Below, piece by piece: positions 1 through 6,811 of a stretch of 19,817 bases of DNA. The DNA is from JABICX01 sp964528765. Lineage in GTDB: Archaea; Nanobdellota; Nanobdellia; UBA10117; JABICX01. Each line of letters opens with the position of its first letter. Within the stretch, counting starts at the first letter, position 1. The position numbers and the translations under genes were made by a program. The DNA is taken from the NCBI GenBank assembly GCA_964528765.1, contig CAZGVA010000017.1, positions 1 through 19,817 on the forward strand. Reading direction: 5' to 3'. A model generated the notes under the pieces. That model ran no database searches and was not told where the DNA came from. It was given only the letters and a program-made list of their open reading frames with translations.

Positions 1-774
1 ATGTGGTTTTTTGGGATGATGAAAAAAGTTTGGGCTAAGTTTGCTAAAGTTATTACTATGGAACATAAAAATTCAGTAAAAGCAATCCATAAGCAATTTT
101 CTGGTTTGAAGATTAGTGAGCAGATGATTCATCAAGCAATGAAAAAGTTTGGTTTGAATAGTGATATTAGTAAGTGGACTGACATTGATCTAAAAGCATT
201 TGCATCTGAGCTTCGACAAGTTTCAAAACCAATGGTTATTGCAGCAAATCGATCAGATATGTCAACTGCTGAAGCCAATATTAAGAAACTTAAGAAAAAA
301 TTTCCAAATTACAAAATTATACCTTGTTCAGCAGAATCTGAATTAGCGCTTAGAGAAGCTGCAAAGCACGAGCTGATTGAATATATTCCAGGAGACAAGA
401 ATTTCAAAATTTTAAAACCGGGCAAGCTTTCAGATAAACAAAAGAAAGCTCTTGAATTTATTAAGCAAAATGTCCTAAAAAGGTGGGGCTCAACTGGAAT
501 TCAGCAATGTTTAAACACAGCAGTTTTTGATGAATTGAAATATATTGTTGTATTTCCGGGTGGAATGAAAAAGCTCGGAGATTCAAAAGGAAATATTTTA
601 CCTGATGCTTGGTTATTCCCACAAAATGCAACAGTTACTGATTTTGCTCGTCATATTCATGAAGATTTTGTTAAGAACTTTGTAACTGCTTACGATGTAA
701 AGACTAAGCGACCAATTGGTAAAGAACATGTTTTGAAAGATGGCGATGTTGTAGAGTTGGTCTGCGGTAAGTGA
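1..774 (+). CDS. ychF: YchF/OLA1-family GTP-binding protein, C-terminal part (5' truncated by window)
   Basis: Translation-associated GTPase of the Obg/YchF group, archaeal form. The reading frame is open from base 1, so the N-terminal P-loop lies upstream of the window and the Met at base 1 is probably internal. What is visible: a G4-type motif NRSD (visible residues 83-86, a variant of NKxD), a G5-like SAE near residue 114, the family stretch around 'YIPGDK', 'GSTG' and 'NTAVFD', and a C-terminal TGS domain (about the last 75 residues) ending in KDGDVVELVCGK. The archaeal family is about 390-400 aa, so roughly one third is missing. The stop is TGA. The last 39 bases recur, slightly altered, at the end of the next gene (1635-1670). 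The family assignment is firm; the biological role of archaeal YchF is not well defined. Confidence 0.93.
   Translation: MWFFGMMKKVWAKFAKVITMEHKNSVKAIHKQFSGLKISEQMIHQAMKKFGLNSDISKWTDIDLKAFASELRQVSKPMVIAANRSDMSTAEANIKKLKKKFPNYKIIPCSAESELALREAAKHELIEYIPGDKNFKILKPGKLSDKQKKALEFIKQNVLKRWGSTGIQQCLNTAVFDELKYIVVFPGGMKKLGDSKGNILPDAWLFPQNATVTDFARHIHEDFVKNFVTAYDVKTKRPIGKEHVLKDGDVVELVCGK
736..774 (+). repeat. Direct repeat copy 1: 3' end of ychF
   Basis: Codons for LKDGDVVELVCGK plus the stop. Relative to copy 2 it has two extra codons (GAT GGC or GGC GAT). The shared codons differ only by GTC/GTT, AAG/AAA and TGA/TAA, all silent. Confidence 0.85.
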
Positions 775-818
775 TTTTTAACCAAAACCCTTAAAAGAGG
801 TGTTACTGGTTAGTGTAT

Positions 819-1670
819 ATGGTAACTGCATCTATATGGAGTCAATTTCCTACAAGTATTGTACGTAATATAGTGAACACAATAAATCCTAAATCTGTTT
901 TAAGTATTGGTTGTGGAACTGGTGGAGTTGAATTAGAAGTTGGATTAGCTGGTAGAAATGTGACTGGCATTGATATATATGAGCCTGCACTTGATATTGC
1001 TGAATCCAAATTAGATAGTTTGCATTTACCTTGTGAAGAGTTTGTTGAAAAAATTTGGTCTTTAGCTACAGAATTAAATAATCCAAAAGATCCATTTTTT
1101 AGTAAGCGATTAAGACCTGAGGAGGGATATAATACTAATCCAGGTGATTATGATAATCATGAAGTATATTCTAAATCGCTCCCGTTTTTTAGAAAACCAA
1201 ATGTAAATTTTGAACAAGGTGATATAAACGATAATTTATCGTTATTAACTTCAGATAAACCAGATTTAGTTATGGCTAATTTACTAATGTTTCATATTGA
1301 AGAAAATCTAACGCAGGTTATGGGGTCAATTTTAGAAAATCTCGCAGTTGGATCTAAATTTTTATTTGATGTAGTTTATGAAAGCAATTACAACCACGAT
1401 AATACGATATTTTTAGATTCAAAAAATAACTTGTCTTTTGAACAGGGAAGAACGATAGATATTAATGAAATATTTGAACCAATGGGATTAGTCAATGACG
1501 AAGTTATGGGAACACAGTTGGGTTCACAATATTTTAGTCATATGGTTCGCATGATGCGTATCCCATACTATCAACCAGCAGGATTTAGTGTTGTTGGGTA
1601 TGTTTTAACTAAAAAAGAAGATACTGGACAAGCTTTGAAAGATGTTGTAGAGTTGGTTTGCGGTAAATAA
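819..1670 (+). CDS. Class I SAM-dependent methyltransferase with a ychF-derived C-terminal tail
   Basis: Rossmann-fold methyltransferase. Counting from GTG 813, the SAM-binding glycine motif SIGCGTGG is at residues 31-38, an acidic residue follows strand 2 (TGIDIYEP, D54), and a motif-IV-like segment is QGDIN / PDLVMANLL. The substrate cannot be told. Two starts compete: GTG at 813, preceded by GAGGTG at 797-802, and ATG at 819, 25 nt downstream of the TATA-like CTTAAAAG (790-797). I prefer 819 because leaderless starts dominate this window. The oddity is the C-terminus: the last 11 residues, LKDVVELVCGK, repeat the end of the upstream YchF, in frame and nearly identical in DNA. They are therefore probably not original to this enzyme. 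The segment between the two copies looks inserted. Confidence 0.82.
   Translation: MVTASIWSQFPTSIVRNIVNTINPKSVLSIGCGTGGVELEVGLAGRNVTGIDIYEPALDIAESKLDSLHLPCEEFVEKIWSLATELNNPKDPFFSKRLRPEEGYNTNPGDYDNHEVYSKSLPFFRKPNVNFEQGDINDNLSLLTSDKPDLVMANLLMFHIEENLTQVMGSILENLAVGSKFLFDVVYESNYNHDNTIFLDSKNNLSFEQGRTIDINEIFEPMGLVNDEVMGTQLGSQYFSHMVRMMRIPYYQPAGFSVVGYVLTKKEDTGQALKDVVELVCGK
1635..1670 (+). repeat. Direct repeat copy 2: ychF 3' end fused to the methyltransferase
   Basis: TTGAAAGAT followed by GTTGTAGAGTTGGT(T)TGCGGTAAA and TAA, in the same reading frame as copy 1, serving as the final codons and stop of the methyltransferase. The distance between the copies is about 0.9 kb. Downstream of both copies lies a TATA-like ACC..CTT-A-rich stretch, so the duplicated unit may extend past the stop codon. 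Confidence 0.85.
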
Positions 1671-1712
1671 ACCTTTTTAAATCTTTTTAGTTATAATTAT
1701 ACAGTGATAGTT

Positions 1713-2555
1713 ATGGATGTTTTAGAAAAAACAATAAGAGTAAGAATGGGTATGCATATCTGTGAAAAAGAAAGTGCTTATTTAGCCGATATTCCAAACG
1801 TCGAGAAACGTATTGATTCAATATGGCTTAACGTTCCTAAACAAGTTAAATCAGAAGTAAAAAAATATTTGCAACAAGTATCTCAAGATATAATTGAAGG
1901 AAAAGACGGAAAAGACTTAGAAGATATTGAAGAACTACTTGAAGTATGTGAACCTATAATCGATATCTTTGTGCCTATGCTGTCAACATTATTTTCTCCA
2001 GATAGAATCATGTCGAATGTTAAAAATAGGTATATTAAAAATGCAGAAGAAGTAAAATCTGAAAATGAAGCAGAATTTAACGAAGTACAGTTACTAAATG
2101 GAACTAATCTAAGTTATTTAAGTAATTTATCACATATGCATAAAATCAGTTATACAAACGCAGTTACTCGTGATATTATTGTAGACCATGTAACTCATTT
2201 TGCAAGAAACAATGGACTTGAGGCAGCAATTACAGATGATGTAATTTATTTTTCTATGCAACAGATTTGGCCAACAAGAGAACAATATCAAATTAATGTA
2301 GATCAGATTAAAAAATTAGGGAAAGGATTGATTTCTTCCATAATTATGCCCCAAATTAAAACTGAGATTTTGATGCAAAAAATGGAAGATATAAGTTCAG
2401 ATGATAAAGAAACATCTATAATGTTTGAAAAGATGTTTGATATAAGTTTAAAACAAATAGATAATGCTCTAGCATCTGTTATAAATATATATGACCCTAT
2501 TGACATAAAAACCATGGATGAAATGTATGGAGCAGTTGATTTGATTGAAGAATAA
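1713..2555 (+). CDS. Unrecognised, mostly helical protein
   Basis: About 280 aa, with no family I recognise. The sequence is soluble-looking, acidic overall and rich in helix-forming stretches. Notable pieces are an acidic run near residues 65-90 (EGKDGKDLEDIEELLEVCEP), a hydrophobic patch IDIFVPMLSTLF and an N-terminal MGMHICEKESAYL. No signal peptide or clear membrane segment is seen. The start could be GTG 1704 or ATG 1713. CTTTTTAAAT at 1673-1682 fits a TATA box for 1704, and CTTTTTAG at 1683-1690 fits one for 1713. The gene lies between the methyltransferase with the ychF-like tail and the eS17 promoter. If the methyltransferase segment is an insertion, this gene was originally next to ychF. 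Confidence 0.7.
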   Translation: MDVLEKTIRVRMGMHICEKESAYLADIPNVEKRIDSIWLNVPKQVKSEVKKYLQQVSQDIIEGKDGKDLEDIEELLEVCEPIIDIFVPMLSTLFSPDRIMSNVKNRYIKNAEEVKSENEAEFNEVQLLNGTNLSYLSNLSHMHKISYTNAVTRDIIVDHVTHFARNNGLEAAITDDVIYFSMQQIWPTREQYQINVDQIKKLGKGLISSIIMPQIKTEILMQKMEDISSDDKETSIMFEKMFDISLKQIDNALASVINIYDPIDIKTMDEMYGAVDLIEE

Positions 2556-2560
2556 TTGTT

Positions 2561-2597
2561 TACAGCCATTTACGGTTGTACTATTTAATTTTTAATA
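2561..2597 (+). terminator. Hairpin followed by T-rich tract
   Basis: TACAGCC (2561-2567) can pair with GGTTGTA (2574-2580), with one G-U pair and a 6-nt loop. A T-rich stretch follows (CTATTTAATTTTTAAT). It begins 5 nt after the stop of the upstream gene, so it is a plausible terminator. Archaeal termination relies mainly on T tracts, so the hairpin itself may be incidental. Confidence 0.4.
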
Positions 2598-2629
2598 TTT
2601 GTTATATACGTGGTTTAATTTATCTTGTT

Positions 2630-2644
2630 GGAAAAGCTTATAAA
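2630..2644 (+). promoter_or_regulatory. BRE/TATA promoter for the eS17 transcript
   Basis: GGAAAAG (2630-2636, purine-rich BRE-like) is followed by CTTATAAA (2637-2644). The expected start of transcription, about 26 nt from the box centre, coincides with the ATG at 2666 and not with the eS17 ATG at 2713. Confidence 0.6.
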
Positions 2645-2665
2645 CCTCTTTTTGCGTTTTTATCC

Positions 2666-2704
2666 ATGGTACGAAATCAGCGCTTTGTTGATTTTAGTAG
2701 CTAA
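2666..2704 (+). CDS. Candidate 12-codon leader ORF before eS17
   Basis: ATG at 2666 opens a 12-residue frame (MVRNQRFVDFSS) ending in TAA at 2702-2704, only 8 nt before the eS17 ATG and in a different frame. The ATG lies 26 nt below the TATA centre, exactly where leaderless starts occur for other genes in this window. The 3' part of this ORF could also fold: TTTAG (2693-2697) pairs with CTAAA (2701-2705), and AGCG (2679-2682) with CGCT (2706-2709). This is an inference from spacing only; a short ORF can arise by chance. Confidence 0.35.
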   Translation: MVRNQRFVDFSS

Positions 2705-2712
2705 ACGCTAAA

Positions 2713-2904
2713 ATGGGAAGAATACGAACAAAACAAATTAAGAGAATTGGACATAAATTTATAACTTTATATAAAGACCAATTATCTAAGGATTTTCCTG
2801 AAAATAAGAAAAAAGTTCAAGAACTCAGTGATGTACAAACTAAGAAACTACGAAATATGATTGCCGGCTATATCACAAAAAAGCTGAAAAAAGAAGAGGA
2901 ATAA
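2713..2904 (+). CDS. rps17e: Small-subunit ribosomal protein eS17
   Basis: 63-aa archaeal/eukaryotic ribosomal protein of the 30S subunit. It is recognised from the N-terminus MGRIRTK, the ENKKKVQEL segment and the strongly conserved SDVQTKKLRNMIAGYITK region. Archaeal eS17 is normally about 60-65 aa, so it is full length. The ATG at 2713 is fixed by the conserved N-terminus. There is no strong Shine-Dalgarno sequence, and the start lies well below the TATA box (2637-2644), leaving a leader of about 47 nt that contains the candidate mini-ORF. Confidence 0.95.
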   Translation: MGRIRTKQIKRIGHKFITLYKDQLSKDFPENKKKVQELSDVQTKKLRNMIAGYITKKLKKEEE

Positions 2905-2918
2905 CTCAAATAAACGAA

Positions 2919-2939
2919 TCTTTATAAAATATATATAAG
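2919..2939 (+). promoter_or_regulatory. TATA promoter of the Alba gene
   Basis: TCTTTATAAAATATATATAAG is an extended TATA tract in the 56-nt gap after eS17. It would give a leader of about 15-18 nt holding the AGAGGT Shine-Dalgarno sequence at 2953-2957, so this gene is probably not leaderless. Confidence 0.5.
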
Positions 2940-2960
2940 CTTGATGATTACAGAGGTAAA

Positions 2961-3554
2961 ATGATGTCAGAGGATCACGCAATTTTTGTTGGGGGTAAAC
3001 CCTTTATGAACTACGTTACAGCAGTAGTTATGCAATTTACGACAAAAGGTGCAGACCAAGTTACAATTCGCTCACGTGGAAAATTTATTAGTAGAGCTGT
3101 TGATGTAGCGGAAGTAGTTAAAAGTCGATTTTTAAGAGACCAAATTGATGTTGATAAAATATCAATGGATTCCGAGGAATTCAAAAATAAAGAAGGTAGA
3201 ACTGTTAGAGTTTCAACCTTAGATATTGCATTAAAACGTATAATTAAATTAGAAAAACAAGAAGACGTAGAGACAGTTAAAGAAGAAATAGTTAGCGAAC
3301 CAGTTGTTGAAAAACCTGCTGCAGTTGAAGAAACTGTGAAAGAAACCGTGGTTGAGGAAGCACCAGCACCGGCAGTCGTTGAAGAAAAAGTTGAGGAAGC
3401 ACCTGTTGTAGAAGCAGTTGTTGAAGCACCAGCAAAAGAGGAACCAAAAGCAGCTGAAGTACCTGAAAAAGAAGCAGTTGTTGAAAAACCTGTTGCAGAA
3501 GCGAAAGTAGAAGACGTAGAGACTGTTAAAGAAAAAGCTCCACTAACAGAATAA
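2961..3554 (+). CDS. albA: DNA/RNA-binding protein Alba with long acidic C-terminal tail
   Basis: Alba is a dimeric chromatin and RNA-binding protein of archaea. The fold is recognised in residues 1 to about 97: IFVGGKPFMNYV (residues 8-19), the TIRSRGKFISRAVDVAEVVKSRF segment (short form RGKFISRAVD) and the terminal VRVSTLDIALKR strand. The lysine pair of Sulfolobus Alba (K16/K17) is here G12-K13, so only the second lysine is kept. The family is normally about 90-100 aa; this protein has about 100 more residues, nearly 30% Glu and rich in Val, Ala, Pro and Lys. The tail contains internal repeats, for example EDVETVKE, encoded at 3261-3284 and again at 3510-3533. ATG 2961 and ATG 2964 both follow AGAGGT; 2964 has the better spacing. 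Confidence 0.93.
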   Translation: MMSEDHAIFVGGKPFMNYVTAVVMQFTTKGADQVTIRSRGKFISRAVDVAEVVKSRFLRDQIDVDKISMDSEEFKNKEGRTVRVSTLDIALKRIIKLEKQEDVETVKEEIVSEPVVEKPAAVEETVKETVVEEAPAPAVVEEKVEEAPVVEAVVEAPAKEEPKAAEVPEKEAVVEKPVAEAKVEDVETVKEKAPLTE

Positions 3555-3607
3555 AGTTCTATCTTTTAGTTCAATAATTCTTTTTAATATAGCATTTAAA
3601 TTAAGAT

Positions 3608-5368
3608 ATGTGTGGTATTATTGCATATAAAGGTTCAAAAAATGGTTCTGAAATTGTTTTATCTGGCTTAAAAAAGCTAGAATATCGTGGTTATGATTCT
3701 TGGGGCATTGCTATAGAAGATAAAAATCAATTTAAAATTATAAAACAAACAGGTAAAATCAGTGAAGTTAAGGAGTTAAATCTTCCAAAACAAGGTTTAG
3801 CTTTAGGACATACTCGATGGGCTACGCATGGTAAAGTAAATGAAAATAATGCTCATCCACATAAATCAAATAATAGTAAAATTGTTGTTGTTCATAATGG
3901 AATTATTGAAAATTATCAAGAACAAAAAGAATTTTTAATTAAGCAAGGTTTCGAATTTTATTCAGAAACAGATAGCGAGATTATACCAAATACTATTGAG
4001 TATCATATGAAAAGAGGTTATAGTTTTGTTGAAGCAGCTAAACGATCATTAAAGCATCTTGAAGGTCAGTATGCAATTGTTGCTATGTGTGCTGAATCAG
4101 ACCAACTTGTAGCGATACGTAAAGAAGCGCCACTTGTTTTAGGTATTGGAGAAAATGAATTTTTTGTTGCATCAGATATACCTGCGTTTATAGACCATAC
4201 TAAAAAAGTTATTTTTCTTGAAGAATATGATTTGGCGATTATTAATGATAAGCTGTCTATTTTCAATTTTAAAGAAAATTTACCGGTCAATCGTAAAATA
4301 ACAAATATTGAGTGGGATGCGGAGCAAGCTAAAAAAGGCAATTTTGATCATTATTTAATGAAAGAGATAACTGAACAAGCAGATGTTATTAGCAAAGTTG
4401 TTAGTATCCCTGATAAAAATATTAAAGAAATTGCAGATGAAATTAAAAATGCTAAAGGGTTATTTTTTGTAGCTTGTGGAACTGCTGCGCATGCATGTAT
4501 TAATGGGTTGTATATGTTTTCAAAAACAGCAGGAACGCCTGTTAATTTTTGTGTAGCTTCAGAATTCAGATATTTTAAACATTTTCTTAATGAAAAAAGT
4601 TTAGTTATAGCAATTTCGCAAAGTGGTGAAACTGCCGATACATTAGATGCAATTAAAATCGCTAAGCTAAATGGCGCTAAAGTTATATCAATTGTTAATG
4701 TAATGGGTTCAACAGTAATGCGTGAATCACATAAAACAATTTTACAAGGAGCAGGACCTGAAATATGTGTGTTATCAACTAAAGCATATACATCACAAGT
4801 TGCGATTTTATCTTTAATTGCACATGCACTTGCCGGCGAGTTGGACAAAGGTAAATCCAAATTAAAAGAATTAATTAGATATATTTATTACTTAACTTCA
4901 AAAGCAACACGAGAACATATAACGCAACTAGCAGAAAGATTGCGCTATACAAATCATTTATATCTTATTGGACGTGGTTTGCAATATCCTACTGCGATGG
5001 AAGCTGCTTTGAAAATAAAAGAAGTTAGTTATATTCATGCAGAAGCATATGCTGGTGGCGAGCTAAAACATGGTACAATTGCATTAATTGAACATGGAAC
5101 TCCATGTATTGTTTTTACTTCAAAAGAAACTGAAAAAGAAATATTATCAAATGCTTCTGAATTAAAAGCAAGAGGTGCTTACATAATTGGAGTCGGACCG
5201 AAAAATAATGAACTTTTCGATTTTTATATAAAAGTGCGAGAACTTGAAGGAATGAATTCAATTTGTCAAATAATCCCGATGCAAATTTTAGCTTATCAGT
5301 TAGCACTTTTGCGTGGATGCGACCCAGACAAACCACGAAATTTAGCGAAATCAGTTACAGTTAAATAA
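3608..5368 (+). CDS. glmS: Glutamine--fructose-6-phosphate aminotransferase (isomerizing)
   Basis: Makes glucosamine-6-phosphate from fructose-6-phosphate and glutamine, the entry to UDP-GlcNAc for glycans. Cytosolic. The N-terminal glutaminase has Cys2 as nucleophile (MCGIIAYKG), YRGYDSWG, HTRWATHG, HNGIIENY and ETDSE. Two SIS sugar domains follow: CGTAAHA (residues 290-296), SQSGETADT, LSTKAYTSQV, and the isomerase segment AEAYAGGELKHG. The C-terminus DPDKPRNLAKSVTVK matches the family end. At 586 aa it is slightly shorter than E. coli GlmS (609). One oddity is Ala at residue 293, where the family has the phosphate-contacting Ser of CGTS; another is Trp in YRGYDSWG. The start must be 3608 because Cys2 has to follow the initiator Met. 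It heads a same-strand run with the next two genes. Confidence 0.96.
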   Translation: MCGIIAYKGSKNGSEIVLSGLKKLEYRGYDSWGIAIEDKNQFKIIKQTGKISEVKELNLPKQGLALGHTRWATHGKVNENNAHPHKSNNSKIVVVHNGIIENYQEQKEFLIKQGFEFYSETDSEIIPNTIEYHMKRGYSFVEAAKRSLKHLEGQYAIVAMCAESDQLVAIRKEAPLVLGIGENEFFVASDIPAFIDHTKKVIFLEEYDLAIINDKLSIFNFKENLPVNRKITNIEWDAEQAKKGNFDHYLMKEITEQADVISKVVSIPDKNIKEIADEIKNAKGLFFVACGTAAHACINGLYMFSKTAGTPVNFCVASEFRYFKHFLNEKSLVIAISQSGETADTLDAIKIAKLNGAKVISIVNVMGSTVMRESHKTILQGAGPEICVLSTKAYTSQVAILSLIAHALAGELDKGKSKLKELIRYIYYLTSKATREHITQLAERLRYTNHLYLIGRGLQYPTAMEAALKIKEVSYIHAEAYAGGELKHGTIALIEHGTPCIVFTSKETEKEILSNASELKARGAYIIGVGPKNNELFDFYIKVRELEGMNSICQIIPMQILAYQLALLRGCDPDKPRNLAKSVTVK

Positions 5369-5387
5369 TTTATGTAATTTTATAAGA

Positions 5388-6098
5388 ATGCAAGCAGTTA
5401 TTTTAGCAGCAGGAAAAGGCACAAGGATGCGTCCACTTACAGATACATGTCCAAAGCCAATGATAAAACTCAACAATCGTCCACTATTAGCATATATTGT
5501 TGATAATTTAATCGCAGTTGGAATTACAAATATTGTTATTGTTGTTGGTTATTTGGGTGAGCAAATTGTTGAGTATTTTTCAGATTACAAAAACACAAAC
5601 ATAAAATTTGTTACACAAGAAAAAAGAGAAGGCACAGCCAAATCAATTGGCACAGCCAAACCATATGTTAATGGAGATTTTATTGTGATTAATGGTGATG
5701 CATTATTTGAAAAAGAAATGATTTCTAAAATGATTTCAATTCATGAAGAAGGTGAACTGAATATTTTAGGCAAACGTGTTGAAGATGCTCGGCCATATGG
5801 TGTGCTTGTGCTTGATGGAAATAATATAATTGATATTATTGAAAAGCCTGAAAATCCACCTTCGAATTTGATTAATGCAGGGTTCTATATTTTTCCACCC
5901 GAGATTTTTGAAGCAATTAACAAAACCGGATTGTCTCAGCGTGGCGAATATGAAATAACTGATTCAATTAAATTACTAATTGATGAAGGTGTAGTTGCAC
6001 GTGCAATTGAATATGAGGGTGATTGGATTGATGTATCAAAACCTGAAGATATACTGAGAGCAACTGACTGGGTTAATAGCAAAACTTCTTTAAACTAA
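5388..6098 (+). CDS. Sugar-1-phosphate nucleotidyltransferase (GlmU/RmlA-like N-terminal domain)
   Basis: Transfers an NMP to a sugar-1-phosphate, giving an NDP-sugar. The signature LAAGKGTRMRPLT is at residues 6-18, the metal-binding Asp is in NGDALF (D104), and KRVEDARPYGV, EKPENPP, INAGFYIF and DWIDVSKPEDI follow the nucleotidyltransferase fold. At 236 aa it contains only the catalytic domain and lacks the left-handed beta-helix acetyltransferase domain of bifunctional archaeal GlmU-like enzymes. Its position 19 nt after glmS suggests the UDP-GlcNAc route, but dTDP- or UDP-glucose synthesis is equally allowed by the sequence. The start ATG gives the conserved MQAVILAAG. Confidence 0.88.
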   Translation: MQAVILAAGKGTRMRPLTDTCPKPMIKLNNRPLLAYIVDNLIAVGITNIVIVVGYLGEQIVEYFSDYKNTNIKFVTQEKREGTAKSIGTAKPYVNGDFIVINGDALFEKEMISKMISIHEEGELNILGKRVEDARPYGVLVLDGNNIIDIIEKPENPPSNLINAGFYIFPPEIFEAINKTGLSQRGEYEITDSIKLLIDEGVVARAIEYEGDWIDVSKPEDILRATDWVNSKTSLN

Positions 6099-6114
6099 TA
6101 TTTAATTTAAATAT

Positions 6115-6759
6115 ATGGCAAACATAGTTTTTCTTGGATCCGCCGGCGTAGGTAAAGGAACTTACGCAAATATTATTTCAAAAGAATACAATATTCCAAC
6201 CATCTCTTCAGGTGATTTGCTTAGAACCGAAGTTAAATCTGAAACTGAATTAGGTAAAAAAGCAAAAGCATACATGGATAAAGGTGAACTAGTACCTGAT
6301 GAATTAATTGACGAATTAATTAAAAACAGAATTTCTCAACCTGATTGCAAAAATGGATTTATTTTTGATGGATATCCAAGAAATTTAGATCAAGCAGAAA
6401 GATTATCAAAACTTGCCGAAATTAACTTAGTAATTAATCTAGTTACGAATGAAGAAGTTATTTTAGATAGATTAGGTGGACGAATTCAATGTTCAAAATG
6501 TGGTGAAATTTTCCATTTGCGAAATATTATACCAAAAGTAGATGGAGTTTGCGATAAATGTGGTGGTAAATTATATCAGCGCGATGATGACCAACCTGAA
6601 GCAATTAAGAAAAGACTAAATATTTATCACAATAGCGTAAAAGCAGTTATTGAATATTACAAAAAACAAGGTGTTTTACATGATGTTGATGCTTCATATG
6701 GTTACGCGGAAGTAAACAAGATTATTGACCCAATTAAGAAACTAATTGATAATACTTGA
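6115..6759 (+). CDS. adk: Adenylate kinase, zinc-lid bacterial type
   Basis: Catalyses ATP + AMP = 2 ADP. The P-loop GSAGVGKGT is at residues 8-16, the AMP-binding SSGDLLR is near 31-37, and the FDGYPRNLDQA segment follows. The LID domain carries four cysteines, C126, C129, C146 and C149, the pattern of zinc-binding long-form adenylate kinases. The length of 214 aa is typical. This is the bacterial-type Adk, not the trimeric AdkA type found in many Euryarchaeota and Crenarchaeota, so ancient transfer is possible. It is 16 nt downstream of the nucleotidyltransferase and probably cotranscribed. The stop is TGA. Confidence 0.95.
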   Translation: MANIVFLGSAGVGKGTYANIISKEYNIPTISSGDLLRTEVKSETELGKKAKAYMDKGELVPDELIDELIKNRISQPDCKNGFIFDGYPRNLDQAERLSKLAEINLVINLVTNEEVILDRLGGRIQCSKCGEIFHLRNIIPKVDGVCDKCGGKLYQRDDDQPEAIKKRLNIYHNSVKAVIEYYKKQGVLHDVDASYGYAEVNKIIDPIKKLIDNT

Positions 6760-6781
6760 TTCGCTTTAGAGTAATAACTCA

Positions 6782-6793
6782 TTTTTTTATACT
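6782..6793 (+). promoter_or_regulatory. T run doubling as adk terminator and MFS promoter
   Basis: TTTTTTTATACT is 24-27 nt above the MFS start, and its T run follows the adk stop by about 20 nt. It could both end the upstream transcript and act as the TATA element of the next. Confidence 0.4.
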
Positions 6794-6811
6794 AGTCTAT
6801 GTATAAGTTAT

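Noticed and set aside
4351..4860. 169-aa minus-strand ORF inside glmS
   Set aside because: It lies wholly opposite a well-conserved enzyme gene, has no promoter or start signal, and its translation shows no family features.
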